Source: Epiperipatus broadwayi (lineage: Eukaryota > Onychophora > Udeonychophora > Euonychophora > Peripatidae). Taken from it: 64,000 bases of DNA. The stretch spans positions 246,001 through 310,000 of the forward strand of contig JAQFVV010000556.1 of the NCBI GenBank assembly GCA_028023455.1. The letters run 5' to 3'. The notes under the pieces were generated by a model. It had not been told where the DNA came from. It saw only the letters and a program-made list of their open reading frames with translations, and ran no database searches. The position numbers were made by a program, and so were the translations under genes. Below, piece after piece: positions 59,952 through 64,000 of this stretch. How positions within the stretch are numbered: position 1 is the stretch's first letter; every line of letters starts with the position of its first letter.

Positions 59952-60150
59952 TGAAAGGCAGAAACCTTTAAAAGATGCATCTTAAAAATACTTATGTGTA
60001 AGCCAATCAAAGAAGAAGGTGGTTCCATCTTTTTCTCATATTTCTTGCTAGTGTTTTTGAATTGAAAGTTCCACATGCAGTCATTATTACATCTGATTGG
60101 CTGTCACATAAGCATTTTAAGGCACATCTTTCATAGGTTTCAGCCTTTCA
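59952..60150. mobile_element. Short foldback MITE, ~58-bp terminal inverted repeats
   Basis: The left end TGAAAGGCAGAAACCT and its continuation through CTTATGTGTAAGCCAATCA are matched by the complement of the right end (TGAAAGGCTGAAACCT to GCCAATCA) with about 80 percent agreement by eye. The interior is ~80 bp and non-coding. I could not define a target duplication. Confidence 0.7.
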
Positions 60151-63100
60151 TGTTCTTATTATATCATCTGCTTTTCGCTTAATAAATTTAAAACATTTGA
60201 TAATTTGAGTTTAAGTCTAATTCAATGAAGAAAAATTGATTTGCAGATAAATTAGACTTAAACAGATAAAGATTGTAAGTTAAAAGCATTCTATAAAAGA
60301 TTGCCAAAAGATAATGGCAAATGATTATTTTCAAGGCTGAATATAATTTATGGATTTAAAATACCAAGAAAATTGGGTGTTGTTAAAATTGAATTATTAA
60401 ACTATTTTAGTAAAAAACAAATGGAATAAATATTTGAAGCTAATTACTGTGGAATGTGAACAGTCGTAATTAGAAACCAGATCCTGCTTATCATTGTAAA
60501 AATGCATTAGTCAAATGGATTTACTTTTACATTGGAATGATAGGAATTTATCAATGAATTCAAGCAAGGAGAAAACAGTATAAATAGGGCACACAACAAA
60601 GTGAGCAGGATCATCAACTTTCCTCCACTCATCGCATGCTGTTGTGTGTTTCTGTCATAAGGATTTTTGAGAAAAGCTGAGGGAGAAGTGGTCTACTTTT
60701 CTGCAATGATTGAAATATCCAAGAGTCTGTGCCTCTGAAGGTGAAAAAAAGCTGTCTAGGAATAATGTTCACAGACCTTACCAGTGTTTTTATGATTTGT
60801 GGGTACACCTGAGAAGGCCCAATTAGGATTTTAGTTTAAGTATTGTGAGTGTAAATTTTTAGTATTCACTTAGGTCTGCCACTATTGTAGTTTTGATGGC
60901 GATTATAGCATTGAAGATTTACAACTTTAAATGAAGGACCAATTGTTAATGTGTATATAAAGTAACTATGAATTGTTATTTAGTTAAATCTTAATCGATG
61001 TGAATATATAATATGTAAATAATTGTATTATCTAATAATGTTTTGGATTATTAATAATTTTGTGATAATTGTTGGTAATCAATTTCATAGCTGAATACAC
61101 AACAAAGCTAATAATAATAATTTTATAAGTTTTGTGATTTTTTTAGTTGGAATATCTTTCATTTTAAACAATTGCAATTAATAGGGAAAATAAATTTCAT
61201 TCATAGTCCTGTAATTAAAAGCTCTAAGGCAAACAATGGTATTCAAAACAAATTAGTAAATGCCTCTAGCATACATAATTCGTTATCTAATTCATCTAAT
61301 TTTGTCAATAGATTAGAAATGTACTCCAGCATGTCTGCCTCCTTATCTAATTTAAAATTTCAAATAAAAGGTAAGAAAACTTAAATTAATACAATGAAAA
61401 ATAGCTCACAAGTGGAAATAAATAAAATTAATTTAACTACAGAAAACATTGCTGATTTTTAATTATAGATAATGAGTAAGAAAATTATATTCAGAACATT
61501 CGTGAAAGTTTAAAAATGACCACCTGCAGATATTTAATATTTCTGTACCCCCAGCTGTGTTGAAATCTTTTTCATAAGTTCTACAATAATAAAACAGCCA
61601 ATTTCTCTATAGTGAAGTTTTCCACTAATGAATTCTATGACTTTTTCAGAGAAAAAACTATGAAGAATGATCTTTCTACACCATCCTAATAACTGATATA
61701 TTGTTCTGGAATTTCATAAAGTTGCTCAACAGCAAATATTTTAAAAAATATATAATTTTTAAATAATATAATTGTATGCTAACTAGATATCAGTAGGTCA
61801 ATAAGTCTGGCAATGCAAATCATATAACTGTCATGTCAACTTCAGGGCTCAGGATCTACAACCCTTACTCAATAAATATGGGGGGAGGGGAATCAGATTT
61901 TAAGTAACTGCTAGAAAAAAGGCCTCTGTTCCAGTATTAACCAACACTACTATCTTTACCATCAAACTGAATGAAAACATTCAACCTCTACAAATATCCA
62001 TTTTGTATGCAACAAACTTCTCACCATTAGAAATCACTTTTAGAAGTATTTGACCAGAGTATTGTTTTCTTGTAAGGCTAGACATCATCACATTAAAGAA
62101 TGTCCTGATTACTTTTATAAACAATGTGAGTTGAAAAATCACATTATTGCTGTAAATTAAGTACTAATTCTTTGGATGATTATGTTGGGAAACAAAACTA
62201 ACATGGAAAACAATCTCAATTTTTAATTCGAAGCAGGAAGCCATATGAAATACAAGAATTGCATAATAATATTATTATCTGTTCAAAATGAACTAACTAT
62301 TGTAGACATCAATACAAAAGAGACTGTTAATAATTGTTTCATATCAGAATTGAATAGCACAACAGAGGCACCACTTATCTTAAACTCTGATTCCTTCTCT
62401 GATTGGGGAATATTAAATTCTAGGAGATAACAGATGTGTTTAAAACAATGTAAAGAGGAAGAAACGAGCCATGAAAATTTCAAAAGATAAGTGGAAAAGG
62501 ACTTATAGTCTGACTATAAGTACTGGCAGAAAACTGAACTTGCAAATTTTGCATTGAAAATAAACATCTTGATTTAAAAAAACTCTTAAATTATATAACT
62601 AGATAAAGTCAGAATTGTAATAATCCAATAATACTTAAGCAACTATCTCTCAATAGGAATTAATACTCAAAAGAGGTTTCTGGATCCCAAAAAGGATTAC
62701 AATCCTGCAATTAATTAGAGTAGAAATCGAAATCATGATGTAAATTAATCATGTGATTCTTCTTTGCTCTGGATAACTTGTGGCTCTCATTGAACTATTC
62801 ATAATTTTCTTCTGTATTAAGGAAGATGTTAACAGCAAGTCAAGTTAAATAGATAACAAAGATATTTGGAAATCATACAATACAATAATTATTTTTTTCA
62901 AGGCTATGTCTAATTTTATCACACTGGTGTCTTATTTTCAGGTATAAATTAAATTTGGAAATATATTTTCATTTTATGCCTTGTTGGTAAAATTTCTCTC
63001 CATCCAACAAACCCTTAATCTTACAACACATTTGCTACTAGTCTTAAGTAATGATCTTTCTTTGCTGAATTTCCAAACCAATGTAAAACTTTCCATCCCC

Positions 63101-63388
63101 AAAGTAAATGTAAAAGGCATTAATACTTAGCACATGTTTTCCTTTAGCAATTGGATCACCCAATTTACTATATTGTTCTTTTCAGAGACCAAGTATTCTG
63201 CAAATTCTCATTTTAATCCTGATCATAAATTCCCGGTATCTAATACTGCAGCAGATGAGTTTGGTACTATTTATAACCAAGTTCTCTTTTCATACATGCA
63301 AGATATTATGTTTAGACCAGTATATGAATAAAAAAGCACACTTTAATATTCTGCTTTTACTCTCTTCATAAACCTATATCTGCAGATA
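60151..63388. other. Non-coding DNA with one strong TATA-like site
   Basis: TATAAATAGGGC at 60580 is followed by a more complex ~120-bp stretch with ATCGCATGCTGTTGTGTG, like a promoter and leader, but no open frame of note follows. Frames at 61172-61384 and 62245-62430 have no motif and lie in AT-rich DNA; I do not support them as genes. Confidence 0.35.
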
Positions 63389-64000
63389 CAAAACTCTCCA
63401 TACATCAAACATTACATGATCATTATTCTTTATGCTGACAGCTGTTTTTTCACAGAGGCAAAACTCTCCATACAAGTAGTGATACTCAATGCAAGCCAGA
63501 GTAATCAAAGTTTGTGCATAAAATCCCTATCTAGTGCCTACTCATCCAATATCCCAAGATTAGTTTCTAGCTTGTGGCTTTCATCAGTGAGAAGCCTTGT
63601 ATCTGAGAGTACTACCTAGATCTTAGAATCTAACACAATTCTCCAACAGCCACCTTTTACTTTTTTTAGCTAACTAGAAAACTTTGAGTCCAAAATGAAA
63701 ACACAATAATGTTATCAAACTAAACTCATTAGCTTGTGTAGTTGTATAGATCTGAACTCAATTCAGCATCCACACTTTTTGTTGTCTTTGCTTCTTTAAT
63801 AGCCACAGTCATCATAATCCTATTGTGCAGATATCCTATTGTGCAGGCTTGGTATTAAACCATCAAACATTTCATGATTACCATTTTTTATGCTCACACA
63901 AGCTGTTTTTCACAGAGAACCAAAAAGTATGAAAGCTGAACTGAATTCAGATTTATACAAATGTACAAGCTAATGAGTTTAGCTTGAAAACATTATTGTG
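63389..64000. repeat. R2 ribozyme repeat, copy 4 (cut by window end)
   Basis: The left, minus-oriented monomer is complete, with a duplicated border (AAACTCTCCATACA at 63391 and AAACTCTCCATACA again near 63462). Near 63920 the sequence turns into an inverted arm (GTATGAAAGCTGAACTGAATT, then TAGCTTGAAAACATTATTG) that runs off the end. The plan is therefore the same head-to-head pair as copies 1 and 3. Confidence 0.82.
63552..63593 (-). ncRNA. Hammerhead motif in R2 copy 4
   Basis: Both cores (CTGATGA, GAAA) are intact in the 42-nt layout. Stem II is AGC with GCT around CACAA, flanked by an A-A mismatch. The cleavage region reads CTAATC instead of CTAGTC, which gives an AUC triplet and loses one stem III pair. 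Confidence 0.72.

Noticed and set aside
1-64000. CRISPR arrays, bacterial operons, rRNA or tRNA genes
   Set aside because: No regularly spaced direct-repeat array, no prokaryotic gene layout, and no rRNA or tRNA fold was seen.

Overview
The window is strongly AT-rich, repeat-dense eukaryotic DNA, most likely from an invertebrate animal. The evidence is RTE-type (BovB-like) LINEs, Gypsy LTR retrotransposons, a Penelope-like element with a GIY-YIG endonuclease, a hAT-type end, hammerhead-ribozyme repeats and long AT-rich non-coding tracts. There are no prokaryotic operons and no rRNA or tRNA genes. I cannot name the species. I found no intact host gene; every clear coding region belongs to a transposable element, and every one is broken.

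Layout. 1-9407: a plus-strand RTE LINE, cut by the window edge, holds a ~3.3 kb insertion and then a structurally complete minus-strand Gypsy element (4151-8753, LTRs plus 5-bp target duplication). 11258-12022: an inverted-repeat family called R1 here, with a tRNA-like B box. 18765-22690: a ~3.9 kb near-perfect palindrome made of R1 and RTE fragments, then a TA microsatellite and another R1 copy. 23120-25165: an old minus-strand RTE copy interrupted by a small ribozyme repeat. 25435-27323: a foldback repeat and a ~0.93 kb element with TA target duplication. 27326-35220: AT-rich DNA with no gene I can support. 35222-40195: an R1 copy split by a Penelope-like element (35628-39706, 15-bp target duplication). 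40196-43826: a hAT fragment and a decayed, 5'-truncated Gypsy element with its 3' LTR. 44326-47600: a nearly full-length minus-strand RTE. 51856-56909: a non-coding LTR retrotransposon with ~2.17 kb LTRs and only ~0.72 kb inside. 57086-57905 and 63389-64000: two more ribozyme repeats.

The most notable signal is family R2 (copies near 2784, 23966, 57086 and 63389). Each arm is a ~424-449 bp monomer carrying a 42-nt hammerhead ribozyme motif. Arms are joined head to head, so the ribozymes face outward. Six motif copies are present, all exactly 42 nt long, and the best has complete stems I and II and the full conserved core. A degenerate hammerhead-like motif also lies in the terminal repeats of the Penelope-like element.

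How the parts relate: RTE, Penelope and Gypsy proteins are the only sources of reverse transcriptase here. The non-coding families (R1, R2, the large LTR element, the short foldbacks) look like dependents that would need such enzymes or an absent transposase. Exact short tandem duplications (134 bp in Gypsy, 25 bp in RTE) and TGG-to-stop changes are recurrent inactivating lesions.
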